A stretch of DNA of 64,000 bases from Spinacia oleracea (lineage: Eukaryota > Streptophyta > Magnoliopsida > Caryophyllales > Amaranthaceae), in contig NC_079491.1 in the NCBI RefSeq assembly GCF_020520425.1, forward strand, positions 47,048,027 through 47,112,026. The letters are read 5' to 3'. Within the stretch, counting starts at the first letter, position 1, and each line of letters begins with the position of its first letter. Positions 10,741-20,800 of this stretch are shown piece by piece. The notes beneath the pieces are model-generated. The model did not search any database and was not told the origin of the DNA. It worked only from the letters and a program-made list of their open reading frames with translations. Position numbers and translations under genes: made by a program.

Positions 10741-11910
10741 TTACGCCGATATGTACAATTGTAATTTGCCGCCCTCTTTTGCCCTTGCTATTGTTGGCAG
10801 GTTATTTAGGTGACTTTTTAGAGCTTCAAAAGCCTCTTGCTCTGCCGGCCCCCATTTGAACTTCTTGTTTTGCCTCAGGGTTGTGAAGAAGGGCATTTGC
10901 TTATCTGCCGACTTGCTCACAAATCTGTTTAAGGCGGCCATTTTTCCTGTCAACCGCTGTATGTCTTTTACACTTTTTGGTTGCGGCAGACTGATGATTG
11001 CTTCTACTTTTTCAGGGTTAGCGTCTATGCCACGCTCGCTGACCAAGAAACCCAGGAATTTTCCCGACCTTACTCCGAAGACGCATTTTTTTGGGTTTAA
11101 TTTCATCCTGTATTTTCTCAAAGTTTCAAAAGTTTCTCGGAGGTCGCTAACATGATCCTCCTCCTTCCGGCTTTTTACGATAGAGTCATCTACATAGACC
11201 TCCGCGTTTCTGCCTTTTTGGTCGGCAAACACCTTGTCGACCAGCCTTTGATATGTTGCCCCTGCATTTTTCAACCCGAACGGCATCGCCTTATAACAGA
11301 AAACTCCTGCATCCGTGATAAAGGCCGCCTTCTTCCTGTCTGATTTATGCAGGCTGACCTGATGATACCCTGAGAAAGCATCTAGGAAACTGAGCATTGC
11401 ATGACCGCTAGTGGAGTCTACCAGCCTATCAATCCGTGGTAATGGGTAGAAATCTTTCGGACATGCTCTGTTAAGGTTGGTGAAATCTACGCACATTCTC
11501 CATGACCCACTTGACTTTTTTACCATTACTACGTTTGCCAACCATTCAGGGTAGTCACATGGCTCAATAAAACCTGCCGCCAGCAGTTTATCCACCTCTT
11601 CTTGTATTGCTGTCATTTTTTCCATGGAGAAATTACGTTTTTTCTGCCGTACAGGCCTAACATTTCTGTCGGCGTTTAACCGGTGGACCATTATCTCTGG
11701 ATCGATACCAGGCATCTCATCCGCCGAGAATGTGAAGATGTCCGCGTGCTCCCTCAGCAAGCTTATGAGGTTAACCTTCATGTCACTCCCCATTTCTGTA
11801 CCGATCACGACTGTTCTATCCATGTTTCCAACCTCCAGCTCGATATTTTCTGTCAGACCATCTGGCATTGGTCTTGGTGCTGATACCGGCCTCTCATCAA
11901 AGTGTTCCAT
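10741..11910 (-). CDS. pol: Gypsy pol, proximal part: reverse transcriptase
   Basis: A 389-codon frame holds the reverse transcriptase. Motif A is LDAFSGYHQ (residues 176-184), the FGLKNAGATYQ block lies near 211-221, and the active-site YVDD is at 239-242. Thumb and connection follow. It is in the same frame as gag-pro, separated only by the TAA at 11953 and 14 codons, so the ATG at 11910 may be internal rather than a true start. The frame ends at about 10741, where a 1-base shift interrupts the start of RNase H. The rest of pol continues in another frame from 10723. Confidence 0.92.
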   Translation of the reverse strand: MEHFDERPVSAPRPMPDGLTENIELEVGNMDRTVVIGTEMGSDMKVNLISLLREHADIFTFSADEMPGIDPEIMVHRLNADRNVRPVRQKKRNFSMEKMTAIQEEVDKLLAAGFIEPCDYPEWLANVVMVKKSSGSWRMCVDFTNLNRACPKDFYPLPRIDRLVDSTSGHAMLSFLDAFSGYHQVSLHKSDRKKAAFITDAGVFCYKAMPFGLKNAGATYQRLVDKVFADQKGRNAEVYVDDSIVKSRKEEDHVSDLRETFETLRKYRMKLNPKKCVFGVRSGKFLGFLVSERGIDANPEKVEAIISLPQPKSVKDIQRLTGKMAALNRFVSKSADKQMPFFTTLRQNKKFKWGPAEQEAFEALKSHLNNLPTIARAKEGGKLQLYISA

Positions 11911-11952
11911 GTTCAGGTCGGTTCGACCCCTTTTTGTGCAGCTCTTCCTTTT

Positions 11953-14391
11953 TTACAGTTGTTCTTGTCTTGCCGGCTTAGTAGTCAAGTGTACCTCTTG
12001 CCTTGCCGGCTCAGTAGTCAAGTTCACTTCTGGGACCATTCTTCCCGGTGTTCTCAAAGCAGTCAAGTAACAGGACCTTGCCGCCAACTGACTTCCCCTT
12101 ATCTTTGCCGGCCTTTCCAGGTTCGACATATATATCATTGTCAAGTGATAGGTGGAGACTACCTCCTGCACGTCATGTATGAATGGGCGACCGATGATCA
12201 CATTGTAGGCCGCTGGTACTTTAATGATTAGGAAATCCACCATGAGATCTCGCATTTCAGATCCTTCTCCGATTTTCACCGGCAGCCTTATACTACCCTC
12301 TGGGTACACTGTAGATCCTGAGAAATCGATTACTGGGTAGTTCACCCTTTGAAGCTCGTCCTCTGGTATGCGCAATTGTTTGAAGGCTTCCCAGAAGATG
12401 ATGTTTGCTGAGCTGCCGCCGTCTACCAGTACTCTGTTCACATCGGCATTTGCTATATCAATTGTAAGAACTAGTGGGTCATCATGCGGGAAAATGATGC
12501 CTCTGCAATCCGATTCCGAGAACGTCATCACTGGTATGATGGGTGGGTTAGGCCACACTCTTGTGTTATGAAAGTTTACCATGTGCCTGTGTTCCTCTAA
12601 GCTTCTACTGGCGCCGCTTATTGTCCCTCCGTGGACTGGACCGCCAGAAATTACATACACGGGTGGTTTTTTCCCGCCATCCCTCTGTTCTGCTCTGGCA
12701 CTGGTTTCCGGCTGTTTTTGCTCGATTCTAGGCGGCTGATATGGCTGCTCGATTCTAGGGTATTGTTGTTGATTTTGCTGTTGTGGCCGGTATGAATTGG
12801 TAGGGTTTCCCCCCCCCCCCCCCCCCACCGAGTTGTTTTTACCATTTCCTTGCCTCGCCCTATACTGTGAGAAATACCCCTTTCTGACCATATCCTCAAT
12901 GTTGTCTTTGAGGTCTCTGCAGTCCTCTGTTAGGTGGCCGTGCTCATTATGGAAGTCACAGAATTTCTTGACATTCCTTTCCCTACTCTGCATTGGTGGC
13001 GGCCTTCTCCAGCCGTCCATCTTGTTGTTTATGTTATAAATTGCCGTCCGCGGTGTGTTCAGCGGAGAGTAGTTATCAAAGAGTCCTCTGGACTCCCTTC
13101 TGTCTTGCCGGCTTCTCTGCCCTTGTGGATTGGCATTTCTGTTATTCTGGTTTCTCTGGCCTGCCCCTTGCTGATTATTGCTCTGATGAAAATTGTTTCC
13201 TCCTTTTCCCGTCTGTGGGTTATAGCCTGGATTGTACCCGACATTTCCGCCGGTTGCCACTACCACATTGGAGATCTTCATCATTTCATCCCCCCTGATG
13301 TACTCGTTGGCCTTGTGCAGGACGTCACCCAGATTGGTGTATGACTTCCGGCTGAGATATTTCTTGAATTCGCACTCTTGCATTCCCCTCATCAGAGCCA
13401 GAACAGCAACCTCCTGCTGCAAATTGGGAATAGTGATTGATTCGTTGTTAAAGCGGGTGAGATAATCTCTTAACGGCTCTCTATCTCTTTGAGCGAACGA
13501 CATCAACTCTCCCGATGATTTCTTTCTCTTCTGTTTGCTCACAAATCGTGACAAAAACGACGCCTGCAGCTGTCGAAAACTGTATATGGAGTGTGCCTCT
13601 ATGCCCTTATACCAGCTCGCTGCAACTCCTAGGAGTGTAGATGGGAATACTTTGCACCACATGGCATCAGAATCAGTGTACAGCATCATGTGCTGTTCGA
13701 ATGTGGTGCAGTGATCCTCCGGATCCGTCGTCCCATCGTATCTCCCTGTCGGGATTTTTATCCTTTCCATCCTTTCTTCTAGGATTTCTCGGCAAAGAGG
13801 AGAATCCTTTGGCTGGATTGTCTGCCGTCTAGCTATCTGTAGAACCGGCGCTCTTCGTTCATATTCCGCGATGGGGACTTGCTCTGTTTCAGGCCATTCT
13901 GTTTCCGCCGGATCCGAGCGCTTTCTTTTTTCTGGGGTGTTTTCTTGATTCAGGGCGGTTAGGAGATCCCTAACAGGTAACTGGGGAACTGCCGACCTGG
14001 TCTTTCTTAGACTGCCGACTGACCCTAGCTGCTGCGAGGCTGGTAGCTCTGACAAAGCGGCCATCACCGCTGACAGTGTTTTCAATTGCTCTCCCGTGAA
14101 TACTTCCGACAGGGGAGACAGGCGCTCCTGCAGCGTCTGCTCCAGCGGAGTTTTCGGTTGCTCTCTGGCAGGGCTTTCTATTTCTAACTCATCATCGTCC
14201 TCCACTGTAAATTCCCTTTGTGCCGGTATCGAGGTGTTTTTTGTTGCTGGGCTTATAACTGATTGTGCTTGTGACGGATGGGCGGGGTTTAGAAGTGAGG
14301 GTTGGAACTTGGAGGTTGTCGCCGGTTGCGGGGTTGTTGCTTTTTCTTGACTTTTCTTTGATTTTTTACCGTCTTTCTGTGAGAAATCCAT
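11953..14391 (-). CDS. gag: Gypsy gag-protease polyprotein
   Basis: An 812-codon frame starts 52 bases inside the 5' LTR. Residues about 215-345 form the retrotransposon gag core (TDPEDHCTTFEQHM, then a YLTRFNNE segment). A CDFHNEHGHLTEDC zinc knuckle lies at 478-491, followed by a glutamine-rich linker. The aspartic protease active site is VLVDGGSSANIIF at 654-666, with VIIGRP near 731. A run of 18 C at 12809-12826 encodes a glycine tract (523-528) and is a slippage risk. The C-terminus holds a short duplication (two copies of an L-T-T-x-P-A-R-Q-E unit). It ends in TAA directly in frame with the reverse transcriptase. Confidence 0.93.
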   Translation of the reverse strand: MDFSQKDGKKSKKSQEKATTPQPATTSKFQPSLLNPAHPSQAQSVISPATKNTSIPAQREFTVEDDDELEIESPAREQPKTPLEQTLQERLSPLSEVFTGEQLKTLSAVMAALSELPASQQLGSVGSLRKTRSAVPQLPVRDLLTALNQENTPEKRKRSDPAETEWPETEQVPIAEYERRAPVLQIARRQTIQPKDSPLCREILEERMERIKIPTGRYDGTTDPEDHCTTFEQHMMLYTDSDAMWCKVFPSTLLGVAASWYKGIEAHSIYSFRQLQASFLSRFVSKQKRKKSSGELMSFAQRDREPLRDYLTRFNNESITIPNLQQEVAVLALMRGMQECEFKKYLSRKSYTNLGDVLHKANEYIRGDEMMKISNVVVATGGNVGYNPGYNPQTGKGGNNFHQSNNQQGAGQRNQNNRNANPQGQRSRQDRRESRGLFDNYSPLNTPRTAIYNINNKMDGWRRPPPMQSRERNVKKFCDFHNEHGHLTEDCRDLKDNIEDMVRKGYFSQYRARQGNGKNNSVGGGGGGNPTNSYRPQQQNQQQYPRIEQPYQPPRIEQKQPETSARAEQRDGGKKPPVYVISGGPVHGGTISGASRSLEEHRHMVNFHNTRVWPNPPIIPVMTFSESDCRGIIFPHDDPLVLTIDIANADVNRVLVDGGSSANIIFWEAFKQLRIPEDELQRVNYPVIDFSGSTVYPEGSIRLPVKIGEGSEMRDLMVDFLIIKVPAAYNVIIGRPFIHDVQEVVSTYHLTMIYMSNLERPAKIRGSQLAARSCYLTALRTPGRMVPEVNLTTEPARQEVHLTTKPARQEQL

Positions 14392-14423
14392 GCTGACTGT
14401 TCTACCGTTTCAAGGGATAAGGT

Positions 14424-14441
14424 CCCCTCCTTCTAGCGCCA
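14424..14441 (-). other. Gypsy primer-binding site
   Basis: Two bases inside the 5' LTR, the minus strand reads TGGCGCTAGAAGGAGGGG. TGGCGC-type primer sites are usual for Tat and Athila elements. The matching tRNA was not identified. Confidence 0.75.
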
Positions 14442-14443
14442 AT

Positions 14444-14907
14444 TGTTCCGGGTGTGGAATGAGAACAGCTGACTGTGGGATACTGGATTCCTGTTGAGAG
14501 TGCCGGTTGGTATCTGCACAACAGAATGGATTAACTAGCCTCGGGGGTGGTTCGAGGATCCCCCCTCCGATGCTTAAGTAAGATTACTGAGAGATTAAGA
14601 GATGATTAAGAGATGATTAGAGAGTAAGAAAGAAGTGTGTTTAAGTGTTTGTGTACCTCATAGCAATAAATGAGGTGCTCCTTATATAGACCAATCCCAG
14701 GGTACGATCAGGTGGGTCCCTTGTGTTTAGATAGCGACCTGTTGATAGTGACCCATGGTTGGTTATCTTCATGATAGTGCCGGTAGGGGTCTTTCCAATA
14801 TTGCCGGTAGCCCTTCTGTTCCTGATATGACCAGATTACCTGCAGGTTAAGTTTACCTACGGGGAGTTCTGCCGGTACCACGTGGTGCCGGTAGGACACC
14901 CCGTACA
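14444..14907 (-). repeat. Gypsy 5' LTR with promoter
   Basis: This 464-bp LTR has TG...CA ends. On the minus strand a good TATA box, TCTATATAAG, is at 14690-14681. A CCACGTGG G-box lies at 14878-14885, upstream of it. It should drive gag-pol transcription. It is nearly identical to the LTR at 2458-2919. Confidence 0.95.
14681..14690 (-). promoter_or_regulatory. TATA box of the Gypsy 5' LTR
   Basis: TCTATATAAG on the minus strand matches the plant TATA consensus. It lies in the middle of the LTR, as expected for the U3/R boundary. The same motif is kept in the 3' LTR. Confidence 0.7.
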
Positions 14908-14912
14908 ATAAG

Positions 14913-15316
14913 CTCTCAAATTTCTGAACAAATGACCATTGATGTGCTTTTGTCAATCAATTGAGTGACTTGCTTACTTGAAATAGAAACTGATTCCTAA
15001 ACTGTTTCCCCAATTTTTTAGGCCAATATCTGTTTTGTATATCACGCACAGGGATGAGTTCTTTGGGATAGGAATTTTAAGCATTTACTTAATTGTTTCT
15101 AAGCCTTTGAAGTTGCATTCTTTTTAGGATGGTGGGAGCATGTATGTACTATGTAATACCTAGTAAAGACAGTTTTCGGTTTTCTCTGTTAGTCAATGAG
15201 ATTTCAAAAAACCCAAAAGTAAAGATGAATCTTTCAAAAGATTGAAAGTGACAATTAAAATGACAGGCATTATTATGTAGTTGATTGTTGGTATTCAATC
15301 TCCATCATCTAATACC
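14913..15316. other. Non-coding stretch inside the candidate Helitron
   Basis: This continues the sequence found left of the Gypsy element (2110-2452). Composition is intron-like, with T-rich tracts ending in AG near 15020 and 15127. No protein-coding frame or repeat was recognised. Confidence 0.35.
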
Positions 15317-16105
15317 AACCTAGTGCTTCTGTGAGTTGGTATTGGAAGAAGGTTTGTGCAGTTAAAGAAAAGCTGAAATTACACTTCACCTTTGCTGAAT
15401 TGTGTTCCATGCAGCATTATTCTGTCAAGCAAGTTTATGAGAAAATGATTGGTGTCAAGCCAAAAGTTCACTGGGACAAAATGGTGTGGAATCGTTTGAA
15501 CACTCCTAAACACAGGTTCATTTGTTGGTTAGCTGTGCAGCAAAGGTTACAAACAACTGCCAAGTTGGCTAGTATTGGTGTCAGTTCCTCTTCTTCTTGC
15601 CTTCTGTGTGGGCAAGGGATAGAAAATCATGGTCATCCAATTCTTCTCCTGTCCTTATAGTAGTAAATGTTTGGCTGAGGTGAAAGTTTGGTTAGGTATT
15701 CAGTTGCCTGAATACAATTTGCAGCAGCTAATCAAGAAGATAGGGAATAGTAAACACTCAAAATTCAGAAAACAGGTGATTTATGCTGGCATTGCTGCTA
15801 CTGTGTATACCATCTGGAGAAGCAGAAATAGTAGTTTTTGGAATGGAGTTGTGCCTACTGTGCAGCACACTCTATCTAGTTTGAAGAAGACTGTTAGAAG
15901 TCGAATTAAGCTTGTCATGCCTAAGTCTGTAAGTAGAAAGGATAGTCAGTGGTTCTTGAATTTGTAATTAGTTGATATTGGTGTCTGCTTGCTCTAGTGC
16001 AAAATGGTCCAACCTAATTGGTTTGTTTTCCTAGAGTTAAGCTTAGGTTGTATTCTGTTTTAAGCTAATATATTCCTTACTTACTTAGCAAAAAAAAAAA
16101 AAAAA
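15317..16105 (+). mobile_element. 5'-truncated LINE (zf-RVT end of ORF2)
   Basis: Plus-strand frames at 15331-15660 and 15629-15967 encode the zinc-binding C-terminus of a plant LINE reverse transcriptase. Motifs include WDKMVWNRLNTPKHRFICWL, CLLCGQGIENHGH and, in the second frame, a VYTIWRSRNSSFW end. The two frames overlap, so one frameshift separates them. A poly(A) tail lies at 16089-16105. Truncation at the 5' side is normal for LINE copies. No target duplication could be fixed. Confidence 0.85.
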
Positions 16106-16109
16106 CAAT

Positions 16110-17070
16110 CCGTTTGCTATGTTCAAACTTGAGGTGTTCGTGGTGGATGAATTTCTCAACTTCAGCGTCAACATCTTCTTCTTCTTTCTTATGGTATTTT
16201 TGTATGAACTTTTCAGCATCAGAATCAATGTTGTCTGCATATTTGATTTGCCCACTTTGATCCTAAAATAAAAAAATATAAATAGTTCATAAAACAATTT
16301 TTAAGAAATAATATGTGATACCAATAGTTACCTAAAAATTCTTTTACGATGGTAGACGTAACAACTATAGCAAAAGGCTTAGTAGAATCACCAAGTTGGG
16401 TTCTTTGTTGGGAATATTCAGCAAAACAGTTGCTCCAAATTTTTAATTGGGCTCGTTGTCCCCTGCAATAATTTAGATAAGAAAACTAAATAAATAATAA
16501 CATCATAAATAATATATTTAATTAACTCTATAGAAGAAGAAAAAAATATGTACCATTGGTCTTCTATTTCGATAGAATCTCCAACTTCATTCACAACCAT
16601 ACCAACACCATTGGTCTTCTATTTCGATAGAATCTCCAACTTCATTCACAACCATACCAACGACATCTAAAAAGAGAAAAAAAAAACGGCATTTTGAAAA
16701 AGTTATATCATTATCTTGTTGTCGCCAACAATACGGCATTGTTCCTTATTAGGTTGGACCGAAAAATATCTGATTGTGTAGATTTTTCCCTTAGTTAATT
16801 TTGGACGAAAGTGCTGGACAAAACTGGATTTAATAAAGGCATGCACATAATCACCCTGCAGTTAAATTATAACAGTTAATTTAAAAAGTGTATTGTAAAA
16901 TCATAAATATTAGAAGAATTATATACATCTTCGTCGATGAGGACCATGTCCAAACTAATTAAATTATTTTGTTTGCGGAAGTTCACCACATCAATCAAGC
17001 GCGAAACACGAACTTTAACTTTACAGTCGTTCATACTGGAATTTAAATCATGGATCAAAGAAGTAGCCAT
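16110..17070 (-). pseudogene. Broken RPA70-like (DUF223-type OB-fold) gene
   Basis: Minus-strand pieces read in order like the replication protein A large-subunit-type proteins common in plant genomes and in Helitrons. They are MATSLIHDLNSSM...VKVRVSRLIDV...NLISLDMVLIDED at 17070-16925, then DYVHAFIKSSFVQHF and LTKGKIYTIRYFSVQP at about 16858-16735. An EVGDSIEIEDQW piece follows near 16660-16555, then QLKIWSNCFAEYS and PFAIVVTSTIVKEFLG at about 16455-16330, and a tail near 16260-16110. Introns separate some pieces. A 55-bp duplication shifts the frame. In Helitrons such proteins are thought to help with single-stranded DNA. Here it is degraded. Confidence 0.65.
16552..16661. repeat. 55-bp tandem duplication in the RPA-like exon
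   Basis: The sequence starting ACCATTGGTCTTCTATTTCG is repeated once, at 16552-16606 and 16607-16661, essentially without change. Fifty-five is not a multiple of three, so the duplication breaks the reading frame. Confidence 0.9.
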
Positions 17071-17479
17071 TGATTGCCAAACTTAAAAGTGAAAGATGTG
17101 ATTGTGTATGAGTTATGAATTGAACAATACGACCAATTTATAGGATTTCATCAATTATAAATTTGAATATGATTAGAACTTTATATCTTAAAGAATTGTA
17201 GTGTATTAGTATACGTTTATCTTAAACGTTTAGGTTATATCTAGTGTATTAGGACTTTTTGTTAACCTAAACTGATTACAATACTTATCAATCCCCAATC
17301 TCATGGCCAAAATCAGTTGACCACAAAGGCAAATACATACTACAACCCGTAGAAACTTTATAAGACAACCCTGTCACCTATGCAAAAATGGTATTGAGTA
17401 GGATTATTAGGACTTTTTGTTTTTTGGACTCTTCCCATCAAACGTTTATCTACTTTTATCAAATACGTTTAACGTTTTT

Positions 17480-17665
17480 TTTTTTTAAATTAAAAATTAG
17501 ATATATATCCACGTGGCATCTACTTAATTACATACGTGGCACTTGAATTTTTTAATTCAAAAATAAATTAGAAATATTTTTTTCATTGGCCGAGAGCATT
17601 ACTAATCCTACGTGGCGCTCTAATATCTCAGCAAAAGTGCCTCCTTTATATATGTATATATTAGA
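17480..17665 (-). other. Helitron 5' terminal region
   Basis: The minus strand starts TCTAATATATACATATATAA and continues with an AAAGGAGG...GCTGA...TTAGAGCGCCACGTAGGATTA-like block. This block also occurs at the 5' end of the 31717-32411 Helitron (32411 downward), and again internally there. The shared order of motifs over about 180 bases defines one Helitron family. Confidence 0.7.
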
Positions 17666-17858
17666 TTACAAACCGCACATCGCATGTTTACTGTACTAGT
17701 ATCATCCTTAAAACAGAGAAGATTTTGTTACATGACCCAAAAAACTGAGCTATCTTCTATCTTATTGAAAGATCTTAGCTAACGTCTCGCTCAATGAAGA
17801 GTTCAGTAATAAACTCTGTTATTGCTTCCACAAGAAGTAATACGCCAAATTTTGGCAA
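17666..17858 (-). other. FAHD1 3' untranslated region / flank
   Basis: This lies between the FAHD1 stop codon (17859-17861) and the Helitron end at 17665. No open frame is supported. It probably contains the 3' UTR, so the Helitron sits less than 200 bases from the gene's stop codon. Confidence 0.5.
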
Positions 17859-20800
17859 TCAATTACTTACAGGCACGCTCCGTTTTTCAACATTAAAATT
17901 AACGTCTATGAGACCTGTTATACCAGCAGTTATCTTTTCACCTGGTTTGACTGGACCAACACCTTCTGGAGTGCCTGCAGAAGTTAATCAAGAGACAGTT
18001 TTAGCTGAAGTCAATCATGTTTGCTACGTGAAGGCAAGGATTTAGGGTCCTAGAGAACTTGGGGTTGGGACTTGTGAGGGTGGTTGGGGGGGTAGATTTT
18101 TAGGCGATAATTGGTTGTTTGATTATCAAATGTTATTTAATTTAAAAAATAGATGCGATGGAAGTTAGTGGATATTTTTTTTAATTGAATGAGAAAGGAT
18201 GTGGGACCCAAACTTTTGTTAGTGGGAAGAGAGAGACAATATAATAATTGTGGGTCATTACGAATTTCGAAGTGTAACAAGCAATGTAGTACGGATGAAA
18301 AAGGAAAGTGTAACAAGTAATGTGGGACATAGGAATTAAGAGAGAGTGATTGGTGTAAATATCGTGGAAAAATGAGGGTAAAGTGGTAAAATTTGTAGGA
18401 CAAAAACAAATTAAAGCAAAAGTGAGTAGAAATTTTAGAACATTGTGAAATGGAGAGAATAGTTGATTTACATACTCTGCATTACTTAGTAGGGAAATTT
18501 GATAACTTTTCCTAAACTAGTACAGAGTATGATAACTCTTTTTCCAGACGTGGAGAATAAATGAATTGGATAGTGAACAATGCAACGTGATGAGATCATG
18601 AAATGAAACTCCCTACAGTTATTTGTCAATTTTCTTGATCACACTCCTAAACTAATACATATACTTTTAGGAAATTTGCATTTAATCTCTCTTTGTTGGG
18701 TTGAGACTGGGAGGGGTCTCCCAATGACTAGGAAAAATATTTGTCGTAAATACAATTCCCTGAGTTGTTGACTTGTAGCAACCAAACATCCGATCAATGA
18801 TAGAGAATGCACGATGCAGAATTGTCTAAAATTAGGATGTTAGGGATACAGCAATTTAACAAATAAACCGTAGAGAATGCAGTACCTGTTAGGATCACAT
18901 CTCCTTCCAGAAGGGTGACAAAAGAACTAATATGGCTGACGAGGAATGGGATCGAGAATATCATATCTTTTGTTGATCCCTTCTGCTTCACTTCTCCATT
19001 GACCTTTTGCAAAATATAAACTGTCTTAGAACTTCATTAAATAGTCACAATCAAGGCTTTAGTATACATGATAATGTTTACTGGCAAATACTTCACAACA
19101 AAGTAGGTTTAATGGACCCACCTTAAGCCACAACTCCAGGTTGTGAGGATCAGGCACTGCAGATTTGGGAATCTACAGGACATTGAAAAACAAATGATTA
19201 TTCATTCAATTTGATAAAGAGTAGGAGAACATGAATAGCACAAATCATATCTTACCATTTCACTGATGGGTGTAAACGTGTCCTGTCCTTTAGCCAATAA
19301 CCATGGAAGGCCTGCAGCCTAGATGGAGAACATGAAAACATAATGTTATTGAAACATCTGCAATTTTTTGAAAGGAACCATTGCTAACAACATGAAGTTC
19401 TGTATTAAACTTTCTGAGTACAAAGCTCCAACTATCTCGAAATAAATTCCAGTTATTTTCTTATATTTTGTGCCTCAGTGCATATCGGGTGTTGGAGACT
19501 ATGTGCTATGCCAGGATCCCAATTTCAATTATCTGATAAACTTAAGATTTAGGATTAATGAATAGATTCTCTTCAACAGAGGAGATCTATGTTCTGCACA
19601 GCAACTAAAGAGTGCACAATAAATTACGTGCTGTGTTTCTCCAGCACTTTAATCTTGACAAGGGTGAGGTCTACTTAGTACGTGACTACGTGTGCATGAC
19701 ATTGAAAGAGCCTTTAAACGTTAAGGTACAAAAATTTGAAATATCATGCCACTGCCCACCAGATCACACAACCTCACGTCACTGTAGGATAGAATAGTTG
19801 AAAAAATTGCCATCGGCATAGACTAAACGGTACTGAGCATAAGGGAACAACTCGGTACTATAAAAGAAAGCCCTAGATTTGGCAATCTAAAATTTCTTGT
19901 TTCCAAAAACAGTGTAATAAGCAAACCTTAATCTCACCTTTGGAGTGGAAACCACATTTTTTCTAACAGGGCTCTATTTGCTTCAAGTATAGTCTGCAAC
20001 TCTGCTGTCTCAAATCAAAAGATGGCAAAAGATTACAATTAAATAGAGCCCTCTGGCACAAAATTGGTCCGAGCTATGGCTTTGCAGATATTTTTGCTGG
20101 ATTTATTGCTTACTTACTAACTTCGTAACACAAGTTGGGGTAAGTACTCAGTAGGATGCAGATTAACCTACTTGTAAAAAAAGAAACCTAATATAAAGGT
20201 GCAATCTTCTTACTAAAAAGGGGAATTTGTGAAAAAACACCTTTCAAAACACTACAGCACATAAAAAATTGTATAACATCTTATGAAACGTTTTTGTTTT
20301 ATGGAATCCGGCCAAAATTCCGGCCAATGAGTAAACTTTTGAACAGTTAACCTCCATTTTACTATTTTCTGCTGTTTTTTTCCCCTTTTCCCTGTGATCT
20401 TCTCTTCTTCTTCCCTTTAACCATTGTTCTTGTCTTCTTGACATCTCCTACTCTCTCTTCCTGACTTCATCATCTTTCTTTCTCTCATCTTCTTCCATTT
20501 TTCTTAAATTGTCCTATTCTATGGACAATTTTCTGAATTATGTTGATAATATGGGTAGTCATTAGTCATGTCCATATGATAGTTCGTCTTTGTTTAATTC
20601 CAACATAATACTTTTCAAATTTGAATGCATAATTGTTACGTATATAAATTAGCACAAAATTAACTTTGAGAAAATATGATCAATAAAAGACGGAAGGCTT
20701 GAACAAAAATTGGATGAGAGAGAATACAAGATGCAAATAAGGAACATTGATTATCAATCAATTTGAAGTTGTTATCAATTCAGCACTCACCAGCTATTGA

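Larger units (their letters stand above)
2458..14907 (-). mobile_element. Tat-lineage Ty3/Gypsy retrotransposon with antisense gene
   Basis: The element is 12,450 bp, bounded by LTRs of 462 and 464 bp and flanked by the perfect 5-bp duplication ATAAG (2453-2457 and 14908-14912). Sense genes run on the minus strand in the order PBS, gag-pro, RT/RNase H, second RNase H, integrase. The dual RNase H, the gag type and the TGGCGC-type primer site fit the Tat lineage. Between integrase and the 3' LTR lie a 158-bp satellite, a plus-strand spliced gene and a polypurine-tract array. The LTRs differ by two substitutions and two 1-base indels, so insertion is recent. Even so, gag-pol has an in-frame stop and a frameshift, and the antisense gene has a stop. 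Confidence 0.95.
1409..17665 (-). mobile_element. Candidate Helitron, interrupted by a Gypsy element and a LINE
   Basis: On the minus strand the right end begins TCTAATATATACATATATAA directly after an A at 17666. The left end is the hairpin CCCGTGCATCGCACGGG, eight spacer bases, then CTAG followed by T. These are the hallmarks of plant Helitrons: 5' TC, 3' hairpin plus CTRR, insertion between A and T. Both ends match the ends of the compact Helitron at 31717-32411. The interior carries an RPA-like pseudogene, which is typical cargo of plant Helitrons. No Rep/helicase gene is visible. The 16-kb span includes a 12.45-kb Gypsy insertion and a LINE, so the original element was about 3 kb. Pairing these two ends is inference. 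Confidence 0.5.

Noticed and set aside
8737..11883. Plus-strand frames of up to 221 codons opposite pol
   Set aside because: Shadows of the reverse transcriptase and integrase genes. Unlike the antisense gene at 4220-7303 they show no introns or domains.
11953..11955. TAA between gag-pro and pol as programmed readthrough
   Set aside because: Possible, but with a second lesion in the same pol gene a simple mutation is the more economical reading. It is kept only as a question in the findings.
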